Source: Diphasiastrum complanatum (lineage: Eukaryota > Streptophyta > Lycopodiopsida > Lycopodiales > Lycopodiaceae). From it: 64,000 nucleotides of DNA. The notes under the pieces were generated by a model. That model was not told where the DNA came from and searched no databases. It saw only the letters and a program-made list of their open reading frames with translations. Positions 21,731-33,149 of this stretch are shown one piece after another (position 1 is the first letter of the stretch; each line of letters opens with the position of its first letter). The stretch covers positions 32,227,841 to 32,291,840 of the forward strand of contig CM055094.1 in the NCBI GenBank assembly GCA_029204225.1, written 5' to 3'. The position numbers and the translations under genes are program-made.

Positions 21731-22208
21731 TATGTCCTGGGAAAAGGCTAAAAGAGAAAACTTATGTTTTGTCTATAAGAAACCTGGACATATGATGAAA
21801 TTTTGTCCAAAAAGGAAAAAAGGGTTTGCTCACATGATAGAAATCCCAGGAGGCAATGGTAAGACTTTGGAAATTAACCGGATGGATTGTGAGTGTGAAT
21901 GTTCTTTTAGTACTACTACTTTCTTGCCTAATGAACTTTTTCGTTTAATTGGCACAGTTAAAGATCAAGAAGTGAGTATTTTATTGGACAATGGTTTAAC
22001 TCATAATTTTATTAATCTTGTCTAAACTCAACTTGGAAACTGAAGCCAACAATCATAGATATTAAGTTTATCTAGCTTCAGGAGCAAAGTTGGAGACTTG
22101 GAACGTAAAAGTCCCGAAGCTCCCAGTTTTGGTGCAAGGACACACAAAATTAGTTAATTTTCATATTTTAGACCTAGCTCGTACTAATTTGATTTTAGGT
22201 TACGAATA
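20932..22208 (+). pseudogene. Gypsy gag second copy, zinc knuckle and truncated protease
   Basis: ATG at 20932 (AEETSNQAANPSAPSY) repeats copy 1 with point differences, including a TAG at 21115 in place of the glutamate codon GAG. It continues into a basic region, the zinc knuckle CFVYKKPGHMMKFC, in which the second cysteine is tyrosine, and a protease region with LLDNGLTHNFIN (normally DSG). The protease ends at LILGYE plus TAG at 22208, where homology stops. Reverse transcriptase and integrase are absent. It belongs to the same LTR family as the pol fragment at 7.3-9.7 kb. Confidence 0.85.
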
Positions 22209-22215
22209 GTCTGCC

Positions 22216-23785
22216 ATCGCCGTTCCCACAACCGCCTAATAGGCGCCAACTTGTGGAACATGCCTTGTGGAGGCAACAATTACATAATTGCATGCTGCAC
22301 CACAAACATGAAATAGAGTGCGAATGGAAAGAAAGTTCGTGAGACGGAAAAAATTATACCTAGCCGTGTCCATGAACTCATATATGAGGCCCATCGTGCA
22401 CCCCTCGCGATCAACGAGACTCAGAACAGAATACATGGGGTGCATGACATCCATGAGCTGCTGCATAGCCAGAAGGGCTCCATGAAGAGGATGTCGTGGA
22501 ATGCCAAGCCCTATGGGGTCTGGGACAGGTCCATGGCCATGAACTCTGCCGAAGTAGCCATGCGCCGCAAATCACCCTTCAGCCGGTGGCGCCGCTCGAG
22601 CATGATGAACTAGTAGGCGAAGCAGGTTGGAGAAGGCTTCTTCAAATCCAGTCTGTGTTGCAAAACAAAATAAGACCCACACACCAAAACACATTCGCAA
22701 CCCTAAACCCTAAACCCTGAAATTATTGGCTTGTGCAACGGAACTGCAAATGAGCTTAAAAATAAGTAGTCTCTTATCTACTGAATGTGCAAAAAAGAGC
22801 AGTGGTGCGGCGCTTGCGTGTGATGAAGTCCACAATCGCAAGTGCCCTCTTGAGAAGCTCAATGACCCAAGGCAGATGCCCGATAGAATGCATGAGGAGG
22901 TCCAGTGAGTGTGCAGCACATGGAGTCCACACAATGGAGGGGTACTCTACCATAAGAAGATCCCCCATACCTCGGTAGTTGGACGCATTGTCTGTCACAA
23001 CCTATCGCCGACAGTTGATTCAATTAATGTACAACTTGAAAACACATTGCAATCAATTGAAAACACCTCCTGTATCGCCTGGCGGATGATGGCGTAGATG
23101 TACTCTGTCGTGTGCACTCCGCCATGTGCACTCTCTCGGCCTCGATTAAGTGGAATGAAATCCAACGAACCACTTGGAGATAAATTTCTAGATGAAGAAT
23201 TGTTTATAACCACTGTCTCTCGAAAGATGCGGGATGAGGCCATGATGAAGGGGAGGTTCAGGTCATAGAACATCTGTGCTATGGTCCTGGTGGCCTCCCT
23301 GTGTTGTCGCTCTCTAAGAGATCCCACCATGGTGGTCTGTCTGGTGCCTCGGGATGTGGATGGCTGAGAGGATGCACGAGGGAAGGAGGACGAGGACACA
23401 CCAGAGGCGAATGGACGGTGCAGATCTGGAGGTGGTGGCACAGGTGCAACTGTGGAAGTGGAGGTTGTGGATCCATGGGGAGTACTGGCGGTGGCGGGGG
23501 TGGCAGTGGGTGCACTACTGGAAGGGGTCTCCGCAACATATGTGGATGGCTTGCCGGCCTCAGCATCTGATTTAGCATATGTCTTGAGAATGCGAGCCCT
23601 CTCCGCAAGGGGAATGGGTGTACAAAGGTCGATCCCGTGGCATCCCCCTGTGAGTCGGACTCACACATCCCCCCATATGTGCTCGGACCCGAAAGGCGTC
23701 CCAATGAACTCCTTTCGACAAAAAGGGCAACGCTACTTTTTGTCATGCAACAACTCCACCTCGTCCCAAATGGGAGAAGCGACCA

Positions 23786-23790
<5 letters not shown>
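22216..23790 (-). pseudogene. hAT-family transposase pseudogene
   Basis: On the minus strand from about 23790: WDEVELLHDKK, then a stop in place of the next residue, RCPFCRKEFIGTPFGSEHIWG (a BED-type CX2C...H zinc finger), a Ser/Pro/Thr-rich linker, REATRTIAQMFYDLNLPFIMASS and IFRETV (DUF659 start), then MTDNASNYRGMGDLLM, WTPCAAHSLDLLMHSIG, MLERRHRLKGDLRRMATSAEF and YSVLSLVDREGCTMGLIYEFMD. This order fits plant hAT transposases, which cut and paste DNA. Several stops and frame changes are present, an intron or insertion lies at 22650-22770, and the C-terminal dimerisation region is not found. No terminal inverted repeats were recognised. The left edge touches the truncated gypsy protease. Confidence 0.8.
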
Positions 23791-23838
<48 letters not shown>

Positions 23839-23872
23839 CACACACACACACACACACAAGCACACACAAATC

Positions 23873-23927
<55 letters not shown>
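23791..23927. repeat. Compound microsatellite (CT)n-(CA)n-(TC)n
   Basis: CT at 23791-23835, CA at 23837-23858 with a short variant after it, and TC at 23876-23927. It starts a few bases before the hAT coding start. Confidence 0.97.
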
Positions 23928-23930
<3 letters not shown>

Positions 23931-24297
23931 GACATGATTGCTATTTTTCCTCTGAAACTTTATAAAAAACCCTAGAAAAATCCTAAAAGAACCCTAAAAT
24001 AAAAAAACAGCGCCTCTCTCTCTTTATCATGATGCAAGCCTCTTCTTTTCTCTCTTGCCCTTTTATACCTTTCTCTCTTTCTAGAAACTTCTCTTTCTAT
24101 GAATTTCTAAGTCGCATGTTCTCTCTAAAAATTTCTAAATGCACGTCATTTTCAAGCATTTCAAATGCCCTTCAAATAAATTTTAGGGCAAACGTGGACC
24201 AATGAGGATAGACGAAGCCCTTGTTGTCTATCATTGCCCACATTCTCTCTCTCCTCTAAACCCTAAACCCAAGCACGCACACCCTAAACCCTAAACT
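23928..24297. other. CT-rich noncoding stretch with telomere-like octamers
   Basis: AACCCTA-type motifs (AAACCCTA, CCCTAAACCC) occur singly or in pairs near 23968, 24257 and 24286, and also at 22702-22720. They are too short to be an interstitial telomere array. No gene is seen. Confidence 0.5.
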
Positions 24298-24435
24298 CAC
24301 ACACACACACACACACGCGCACACATGCACACACAAATCATCACACACACACACATCATCATCTTTCTCACACACACAAATCACAACACACACCCACACA
24401 CCCACATGCTCTCTCTCTCTCTCTCTCTCTCTCTC
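24298..24435. repeat. CA-rich and CT microsatellites
   Basis: Interrupted CA repeats at 24298-24405 (with ATC and GC interruptions), followed by CT at 24409-24435. Confidence 0.93.
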
Positions 24436-24496
24436 GCTCGGTAGCGCGGTCTGCTGCCCCGCAGCCTGTTTTCCTGTCTTCTTTTTTTTCTTTCTA

Positions 24497-24651
24497 AATA
24501 CGCGTCCGGGACGCTGGACGCGTCCAGCGTCCAAAATAAATATATACATAAAATAGAATAACGAGTCCGCGTTGGGGGTCGACGCAGACTCGTCCGGATG
24601 CCGTGTCCGAACGTGGACGTGAAATGGCCGCGTCCGGGGTGGACGCGCATG

Positions 24652-24655
<4 letters not shown>
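24497..24655. repeat. GC-rich palindromic island
   Basis: A perfect 24-bp palindrome (half-site GGACGCTGGACG) occupies 24509-24532. Variants of ACGCGTCCGG, GTCCGG and GGACGCG recur at 24500, 24590, 24640 and 24650, in marked contrast to the AT-rich surroundings. An (AT)n tract follows directly. Confidence 0.75.

Positions 24656-24698
<43 letters not shown>
24656..24698. repeat. (AT)n microsatellite, 43 bp
   Basis: Uninterrupted AT repeat, directly after the GC-rich island. Confidence 0.97.
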
Positions 24699-24702
<4 letters not shown>

Positions 24703-26078
24703 CACATGTGGGAGTGTTTTCTCGAGGCCTACAATGATAATCCTAGATAGCTGCACTAGCAGTTTTGGAACTCTCAGAATACAGTCAAACTTATGCGAAA
24801 GAATAATGACAGTATCCCAAACTGCATCCAGCTACTGATACAATTGCTGTCCATGTCTTATAGTTGTAGATATATGGCCCAAAAGGACGTCAAATATAGC
24901 TGTAGCCACACGTTCCAGGTCTGTGTTACACATTTAGAACTCGTCTACGAAGTCCCCAGAAATCAAACTTGGGAGATTTGATCAATTACATCGATGAGCA
25001 AAAATTGAAGGGAACGGTGCTATGAGCCACATTGGTGTATGAAATCTCGCTACTATTGAAACATCGTCAGTTAAAAAAAAATGAAATATGTAATGCTGAC
25101 CACCTAGTTGCACAAAGATCAAAAAGCACATACACAGAAACACATGCATGACACTTCTTTTTTATCTCCTCAGTCCCACCTGGAAAACTTCGGAGCATAG
25201 AATACTGACAAAACGAAAAAATTAAAATTTGGTAATAAGGATAGCTACACCGTAGCGCTGTTGTGTTTACCCATCTATGAAGAAAATAGAAGCAACAAAG
25301 CTTCGACATGAATAAATGAATGTGCAGTAAGACAGCTGCAAACTGGAGTACATACAAAAAAGTAACTTGTATACCAGGCATCATCAATGCCACACCATGA
25401 GGCAGTCTTGAAAACAATTGATTCCATTTGAATGAAGGCTGCCTCCATACGTATAAACATCGTCTAGAGGATGATGTTGTGGACTAAAGATTTCCTAAGT
25501 ATTCACTCCTGTTAGCAGAAACTCTAAGGCATGCCCCTTCCGCCAACATGGAGGCACTTTGTTGATAGCTCATTAGTTTCAGAAGTGCCAAAGGTCAAAT
25601 AAATCTAAATGCATCCTCACAACAGTGGAGCAGTTATTGGACCAGATTACTACACTGCAGTAAAAAGACCAGGTCCAGTCATTGAGGATCTGGCCTTCTT
25701 AAGCACCTTGAAAACCTTGAGAAGTGATCACGAAGTACTTCATAAAAAATGGTGGTGGTGACTCAGTCATGTATCGTCGTTTTACTCTATGAAAGGTCAA
25801 AAATAATAGAACCAATCAGTATCAACTGTGCATCAAGCATCAGATGACCATAACATCTTCAGCCCGATAAGCTTGGCTCTTCTGCAACTATATTCGTCTA
25901 TTGCATGCTTGCATTCAATTCTCTTGTTATTTTGAGAGCAGCGCTTATCAGTAGATGGATGTCCATGGAATAACTCTCAAGCTAACAGAATCGTGCAGAG
26001 GGGAGCTTGCAAAGCAAACTCCTACTGAAAATTGGTCTTTGTAATGACCAGTTGAAGAAAATCTAAAACGGGTACATG
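24699..26078. other. Downstream flank and probable 3' UTR of the galactosyltransferase gene
   Basis: No coding signal or recognisable repeat. The part next to 26078 should include the 3' UTR of the minus-strand gene. I could not single out a polyadenylation signal with confidence. Confidence 0.4.
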
Positions 26079-29000
26079 TCAGAAAACTGCACCCCATACA
26101 GCATCATCACCTTCGCCACACCGCTGATGGACATCTTTGATTCTCTCTACTGATTTGCAAATACCACTGCAGGTCCAGTCAAAAGATGCGACACATACAT
26201 TGCCTGCCTGAGCCTTCCATTCGCAATCTATCAGAAGCAAACAACGCATTAGCCTTTCCTTGATGAACGACAAACATCGAAGCCTGATTCAATTACACAA
26301 TAACAATCAGGGAAACAGGCATTCCAATAATTCTTTGGTATTGTATGAATGCACCTGGAGGAGTTCCACAGCAAAGGCTTCTATCATCGATATGCTTAAC
26401 ATCCAAGCCGATGAACCAAGCCCCCAAAGAAACATCTTCATTGGCAAATCTATGCAATATAGGCCTGTTTGACAACAGCAATATACCTTTCTTTGATTAG
26501 AAGCTGCCAACATGTAAGAAAATGTATCATGAAACAAGTAGAAAATGTAACTGAAAGTTAAGAATCCTGAGCAGACAGCAGAAAAACACATCAAATGCAC
26601 TTCAACGTACTGATTGATAGAAATGTAAGTAGCAAGATCTTTTGAAATGGCATAGATCTGGCCGGTTGCATGACGGAAATACTTATTACCCTCTTCACCA
26701 AATTTCCAGTACTCTGGTTCATGATATTTTACGCCTCTGCAATTACAAAGATGCACACCAGACACTGTGAGGAACGACAACATGGACCAACATCAACTCA
26801 GCTTGCAATTTCTTATGATAGTTTTCTTCAACCTTCAACATTCTACATTTGTGCCTTTTGACTCTATGTACGTAAGGCTGTTATTAAAAATGCTGAATAT
26901 GTTAAGTCTTGCTGCTCGTACTTCGAAAAACGAAGTGCATGCAGGATTCCCCTGACTAGGTAGCACTAAAACTCAATCAAACTTCCTATGGTTTTTCAAA
27001 CATAAAAGAGTATATAAAGCATACTTTTGAGCAAGGACAGGGCCTGACTTCATACAACCAATATAAACTCGAGGCTTAGCCCGATGCTTGGCCAAAGTAG
27101 TTGCAAGCATGCCTGTAGACATAGAAAAATATTCCATCAGCAATTTTTATATGTAACCCGTCTCCTTTGTTGATCACTTAAACACGCAGTCTTGTCTTTC
27201 CATAGCAAAGCTTCAGCAACATGTCTTAAATATGATTCTCTGGATAATTTTGAGATGTTTCACAACATAGACCTTTAACCGTATTGAATGGTCAAGCATT
27301 GTGTCTGACCAACTGTAACAGATTTAAGGGAGAAAGAACATAGCACCCACGGTTCATGAACCGTGGTACGGTTCATCATAATTAATTAATTGATTGATCA
27401 ATTAAATAATGTTTTGCCCTCATTTGAGTAAAAATGAACTTTAAAAAAAATAAAATTAATTAATTAATTATTAATTAAATGGTTCACCACGGTTTTGGCC
27501 AATTTTTTTTGAGAACCGTACGGTTCTCAGAACCGTGGTGAACCGTACACGGTTCATTAATTCTATATATGAACCCTAATCTATTATCAATGACAAAAAC
27601 CAGCCTTTTATTCTTATTAAACTATTCGAGAGAGTGGCCTAATCTATTCTAGAGAGTCCCAATCTGTCATCACAATGTGAACTTACACAAACAAAGATTT
27701 CCAAACCTGCAAAGAATATTTTGAATGTTACAAAATTGATTATGTAAGTGTAGCTCAACTAAAAAAATCAAATAAGAGAAAATATGAGACTCAAAGCAGA
27801 GTAAGTAATACCTAGATTGACATGCACATCATCATCAACTTTCACATAGAAATCTGCATCCCATTTAACTATGGCCGTTGAAAAGTACGCTTTCGTCTTT
27901 GCAGAGAGTTCATGATAACCTTCAATGTGGTCCTGTTGATATTATACACCAACCATAAAACTGAAGGTGATCCACCATGGCAAAACTATTAGTGTTCTTA
28001 TGTACAAATCCTCCAAGAAGCTCAACATCTAACTCTCGTAAGATATGAGAAGGGCTAAAGGAAATGAAACTTACAACAAACCAACTAGAGGAGACAATTT
28101 GTATTCAGTCACTTACCAGCTTTAAGAAATCTCCATGCTGGGCATCCTCAGCTTCAATTGCACGATCCAAAATCCCACCAGGTGTGGCACTGCATGATCG
28201 AATAATAACAGTATCAAATAGTACCCATAATCAGAACTAAGGTTCAAGAAAGAATGGTTTTTAATGATCACTTGAAACTTATTCCAGATACACAGTTGAT
28301 CATAGTATGATAGCATCATTTATGGAGAACTGCAAAGAACTTCAGATTGAATGGACTACCTGTGCCCAATAACAAATCTAACGATGATGCCCTTCTCTTG
28401 CTCCAACTTTTTCAAATTCTCTCCTGCAAAAAACAAACCCTTTGTAGTCAGCCAGCACTTCAACAATAAAACAATGCAGGTGGATGATATACCATGGAAT
28501 AACATGAATGGACTGAAGTATTATCACACTCATTTGGAATAACACACAAGTCGAGACTAATTTCATAGCAGCTTGCCTGTGGGCATCCATGTTTCACGAA
28601 CAGAGTCACGTCGATTTCGACTACTGAAAGCTGTGTTGATTCCTATAACAACAAATGCCTTTGGCCGCCCTTCTACAGATTGGCTGACCGGTTTTTCAGT
28701 AGGAGAGTCACTAAATTTTGTGGCCTGCGCAGCCCGTGTTGCTGCCAGCTCCATTTCCAGCAATGAGATTGTCTTGTCAAGGGTCCTGTGAAAGATAATT
28801 TTGAAGTAGTCATCTGATAAGTGGTCATATTATGATGTAAAAACTGAAGAGAACATGTTATTAATGAATTCCATCAACCTATCAGAACCTAGCAAAAGTT
28901 TGTAAACTCTTTGCAATAACTAACCTTATGGCTTCATGTGTTTTTGAGACCTCGCCTAAAATATGCTTTGATGATGAGTCGCCACTCACAGGTTTCTGAA

Positions 29001-31262
29001 AAGGGTAAATGCAAGCTTAACAAGCAAGACCATCTCTCAGCTTTCATATAAACACAATACAGTTTACTTATAGTTAAGGAATTTCCTGGAATCTAAGAAG
29101 AGCAGAGCAGAACTCCCTTTTTTTTCACACTCACTTACAGGTTTTGGGTCACATTGTATCTCTGAGACAACTTGAAGTTGATGATCATGATTGAGACTAC
29201 CGTCATGTATTCTAAGCACATCCTTTTCCTCTGCTGTATTCCACATTCTGCTTTGAGTTGAAAAAGTGTCAACAGATAAACTTGATACACAATGAAAAAG
29301 TGTCAACAGATAAAAACATTGAGCATCAATGTGGCTGCAAAAGTACATAATATCAAACTAAATTGTTCATGCAACCATGATTGCACCATATAACTTGGAC
29401 CAACAGAGAGGATGGCTTTCATTAGTTCCCAAATGGAGCAATGTACTCTGAAAAAATGTGATTAGATTTCCTTCAATGTGGAAGAATTCAGCAATGGATA
29501 TGTATGATGTCTTGCAAGTAAAGTGCAATGGATCGTCCTCCAGCCAAAGCCACAAGAGAGAAGTACAAGAATACAAATCCTTGTCATTAATGCAAGAACC
29601 AGCAAGGGCCATCAATGCAATTACTTGCAGGCGTATGACTGATTATAATTGAAACGTAATGAGAAAGTATCTACAACCCACTGTTGGGTGATGCACATAC
29701 ATCCACTTACAATAAAGCATGCATTCAAGTGCAAAAGGCATACAAGCATGGACCCTTCACAAAAAAAATATGAAATGTGCATTTTAGATATGCAAGCTGA
29801 AAAAGCACAAGCATTGTGTATCATGAAGGTGAAAGCTGCAAATTATGCTCAAAAGCTATGCCTACTTCTTGGAAGACAAGAAGATCCATGCATATCACAG
29901 GCTTAAGTTTTCAAGTACAGGACCATTTGCCTTCTGAAAACGAGTCCTGAAGCTCTTTCATTTGTCATGGGTTAATCCACCAAATTAAAAAAGTCTTATT
30001 GAATTAGCTTCAATAAACATAGCAAAGCCTATATGCAACCACATCTCTACTCAGGTCATCTACACCTAAAACTAGGAGCAGCTTACTTGATTAAGATACA
30101 TCCACGTTAGTTGAGTTGAGTAAAAGTTTCCTTTTCACATTTTCTAAAAATCAGACTACAATCTACAGTAACTCCATTTTAGAGAGCATAGCACTCTGAA
30201 GTTAGGGCTTACTAAATCAAGTGTTGAATCAGGGCTTGCTACATCAAACTCCGATACAATATTTGAGACTAAAAAAGCAATTTTTTTCAGAATTAACATG
30301 CAAGAGGAAAGTTGGAACTACAAGTTACCACCGTCAAGCATATGAGCGTGGCTGAAACTGTTCCATGAAATACATAGCGATAAGATAAATGGCATGCAGT
30401 CACAGCATACACTCTAGTTTCAGAGGAACTGGAAGTAAAGAGAGAGGGGAGAGGGCATCCCAATGTCCATCATCTTTGCAGACGAATAATCAGTAATACA
30501 TTCACAAACACGGCATAGCTCAGATGCCCCGATTGAAGACTACTCACATGGATAATTGGTACGTGACCACGTTTCAAAAGAATTTGTAGAAATGTTACCA
30601 AATAACGAGCATGCCGTCTCAGATTAATAACGATATATTGAGCCAAAATTATTTAATACATGACTCATTTCCTCCTGCGTATTTGATAAGCAAAGCACTG
30701 AGCTCCTCCAGATTTCGATGTGGTAAGCTAGCAACCAATTCGGGTAGTCTTTCATAGAGACTAAGGATATTGCTAAAATTCCTCACAGTGCAAGAAAAAA
30801 GAAAAGTTATCCCTTTACAGAAACAGTCTCTATAACTGTGTTGATTGTCTAACAAGGAGAAAAGAACAGAAATCAATTCGGGTAGTCTTTCATAGAGACT
30901 AAGGATATTGCTAAAATTCCTCACAATGCAAGAAAAAGAAAAGTTATCCGTTTACAGAAACACTCTCTATAACTGTGGTGATTGTCTAACAAGGAGAAAA
31001 GAACAGAAATCATTAAGTATTGGAATCCCAATCAGATTCAGAAGACCGATAATACAAATGAAGGAAAAACTGCCTCAAAAAGCAACAGGGTTTACTGTGC
31101 AGTTGTGAGTCGTGAGAGAGGGGGTGCGTGGTTAAGAAAAAAGCAGATGTGAAGTTAGGAGTGAGCCAACCTGTTAGTGAACAGCATCCCAATACAGAAG
31201 GAGGCTATGCATAAGATGATCATCCATTGTGCAGAGAAGCCGCCTGCCCCTCTTACTCGCAT
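26079..31262 (-). CDS. Beta-1,3-galactosyltransferase (GT31), 11 exons, intact
   Basis: Exons in order of translation: 31262-31171, 29247-29139, 28995-28925, 28785-28577, 28423-28360, 28189-28117, 27932-27812, 27112-27025, 26736-26611, 26464-26355, 26227-26079. The joined CDS is 1212 nt, 403 aa plus TGA, with every junction in frame. All introns are GT-AG except intron 4, which is GC-AG (donor GCAAGC). The start is MRVRGAGG with a signal anchor at residues 13-28 ([16 protein letters not shown]) typical of Golgi type II enzymes, and a DUF4094-like stem. The GT31 domain begins at [21 protein letters not shown] supplies the metal-binding DDD at 239-241; [11 protein letters not shown] (about 324-334), CCGTPPDCEW and the Cys-rich C-terminus follow. 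The length matches plant family members. It should transfer galactose from UDP-Gal in a beta-1,3 linkage, probably in arabinogalactan or N-glycan synthesis; the acceptor is unknown. It is the only well preserved host gene here. Confidence 0.95.
27346..27575. repeat. MITE-like inverted-repeat element in galactosyltransferase intron 7
   Basis: TGAACCGTGGTACGGTTCA at 27357-27375 is matched in inverse by TGAACCGTACACGGTTCA at 27539-27556. A perfect 20-bp palindrome (half-site TGAGAACCGT) lies at 27510-27529 and a 12-bp palindrome GGTTCATGAACC at 27351-27362. The interior is AT-rich (ATTAATTAATT). Size and structure suit a MITE or foldback element. Target duplications were not identified. Confidence 0.65.
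30735..31012. repeat. 139-bp tandem duplication in galactosyltransferase intron 1
   Basis: Two near-identical units, 30735-30873 and 30874-31012, each starting CAATTCGGGTAGTC and ending AAGAACAGAAAT. Differences are few (for example one A in the A-run, CCC/CCG). Confidence 0.9.
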
Positions 31263-31886
31263 GTTTGTAGTCGTAATTCAACCCCCGCCAAAATCGTGTA
31301 AATTTTCCTTTAGCGTTCTAAAATCATAAACCAGTTATCGCCTTTTGTTTTTCGACGACGATGATGTCGTCGTCAACAATGAACCAAAGCTTCCTTTTCT
31401 ATCTTACGAAGCCGTTAGATATTTGTTTGATGCGTCTGAACTTCCCGTCCAATGGAATCGATCCTTAAAGATTGGTGCTTGCTTCAACCACAAAAAAAGC
31501 TACAATCAACCCTAACAAATCTGCCTTGATAATGTGAAAGTCACTGGACAAGATCTCTTCGATCCCACTAGCGATGCCCGCTCATTCCCAGCTTTGCCTC
31601 ATAGCAGAGGCGCTGCCCCGCAAAGCGAGTTGCAGAGTGACGGAAGAAGCATCGAACGTCAGTCAGAGCACGACCCGGATCCGCTGCACAGGCGATCGCT
31701 ACCGCTGCTGACATCAATGTGCTGCCATCATCATCCACCATCGGTGCTGCTCCAATACAATACTAAAATCATTGCCGTGCCAGAACAAGTCAATGGAAAG
31801 CACAAGCTCCAGCACAGCGAAGCAGCCAAGCAAGGAAGAGAAGTAGCAGGCGCGTCAGTCAGATCGCCTTCCCTTTCCTCCCTCTC

Positions 31887-31928
<42 letters not shown>

Positions 31929-32075
31929 GCTCTCTTCTCTTTTGCCTTCTTTTGCTGCTAACCGTTTTTCCCATCTCCTAAACATGAGTTAATAAATACT
32001 TGCTTTGCTTTTTTTGCTTTTGCTTTCTTCACCAAATATATCTCCCTTTTACCTCAGCACCATATATAGCTTTCT
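31263..32075 (-). promoter_or_regulatory. Probable 5' leader and promoter of the galactosyltransferase gene
   Basis: Upstream of the ATG the minus strand carries a GA-rich tract (CT on the plus strand, 31891-31924) and, at about 32061-32070, GCTATATATGG, a possible TATA box. GA-rich 5' leaders are common in plants. A plus-strand open frame of 152 codons (31534-31992) crosses the CT tract, has no recognisable domain, and is not called as a gene. The transcription start is not known. Confidence 0.35.
31891..31924. repeat. (CT)n microsatellite, 34 bp
   Basis: Uninterrupted, about 17 units, in the upstream region of the galactosyltransferase gene. Confidence 0.95.
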
Positions 32076-33149
32076 TCCTATTTTCTCTATACTTGGCTAA
32101 ACGAGGACAAAGGCTTTTACAATGATTCATATTAAAAAGCAAAGACCAACAGCCCAATTATTTGAAACATGGTCTAAGCCTAGGCTCTAAACAAAGCCCT
32201 GCATGCACAAGTAGGGCTCTTCTTTTGACTCTTCCACAACTACATGCATATTCGTCACATCACTCTTGCATAAGCCACGTAAGCTCCATGATTCAAGCCT
32301 TCAATGCCAATTGACCACCTCGCACGCATCGTGTCGCCCATGATAGAGCCTGATTGTGACAATGTGTGACTTGTAGAGTGATTGTGACAACGTGTGACTT
32401 GTATAGTAACGGTCCGATACATTATTGTGTGTTTGGAATCAGCTTATCATTTTGTATGTCTTTTTTTTTTCTCTTCTCGAATATCACTTTGTGTGTTATG
32501 TATCCAAGGTAGTAGTGAGTGAGTATCAAGCAACTCAAAATAGTGGCTATTGCAATAGGGATAGTCAAAAAGAGCATATTAGAGCCTTATGGAAATTTTA
32601 AAAGCTACGAAGAAATGAAACAAAACTAAGGTCCTTCATGGCAAATCTATGTGTTCTTCACACCATCCTTGCTAGGCTTTACATGAATTATATGTATTGA
32701 AGAACAAATAATCTAGTGATCTTTCCACCAGATAAAACATTGGTAGAATTACGACTCCATTAGGCCAAGCCATGATCCATTGGTAAAAATACGACGAGGC
32801 CAGTAGGTCAAGCCATGAACACAATGAAAAATTCACTAGAAAATGGCATTGTGGTCCTCTTTGTATGAGTAAAGCTTTATGAGCCACATATTTTGAGTTT
32901 TTATGGGTTGTGCTATGCTTTGGAAATTTCTTTATGGTTGTAGTATGCTTCTAGAATATCTTCATGGTTGGCCATGTCAATTCTTTTACTCATACTCTCT
33001 CCTAAAATTTTCAACAACTTTTATGAATATGAAAAAACACTAGGCTACAACTAGGCTTGTTCCATGCCAAACAGAATAGTCATGATTCTCTCCTCATGAA
33101 TTTCTCCACCTCCTTTAGGTGTACCTTTATGTACCAAAACACATGCACA
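32076..33149. other. Intergenic sequence
   Basis: No gene recognised. A weak likeness to the repeat at 33150-33960 is seen near 32420-32540 (GTGTGTTTGGAATCA, AGTGAGTGAGTATCAAG). Confidence 0.4.

Noticed and set aside
22698-22722. Interstitial telomere repeat
   Set aside because: Only two to three CCCTAAA units, as is also the case near 24257 and 24286; too short to be a telomere relic.
24256-24756. 166-codon minus-strand open frame with Tyr-Ile repeats
   Set aside because: It runs through AT, CT and CA microsatellites and the GC-rich island; no domain is present.
31534-31992. 152-codon plus-strand open frame
   Set aside because: It lies antisense in the upstream region of the galactosyltransferase gene, crosses a CT tract, and shows no recognisable domain; better explained as leader or promoter.
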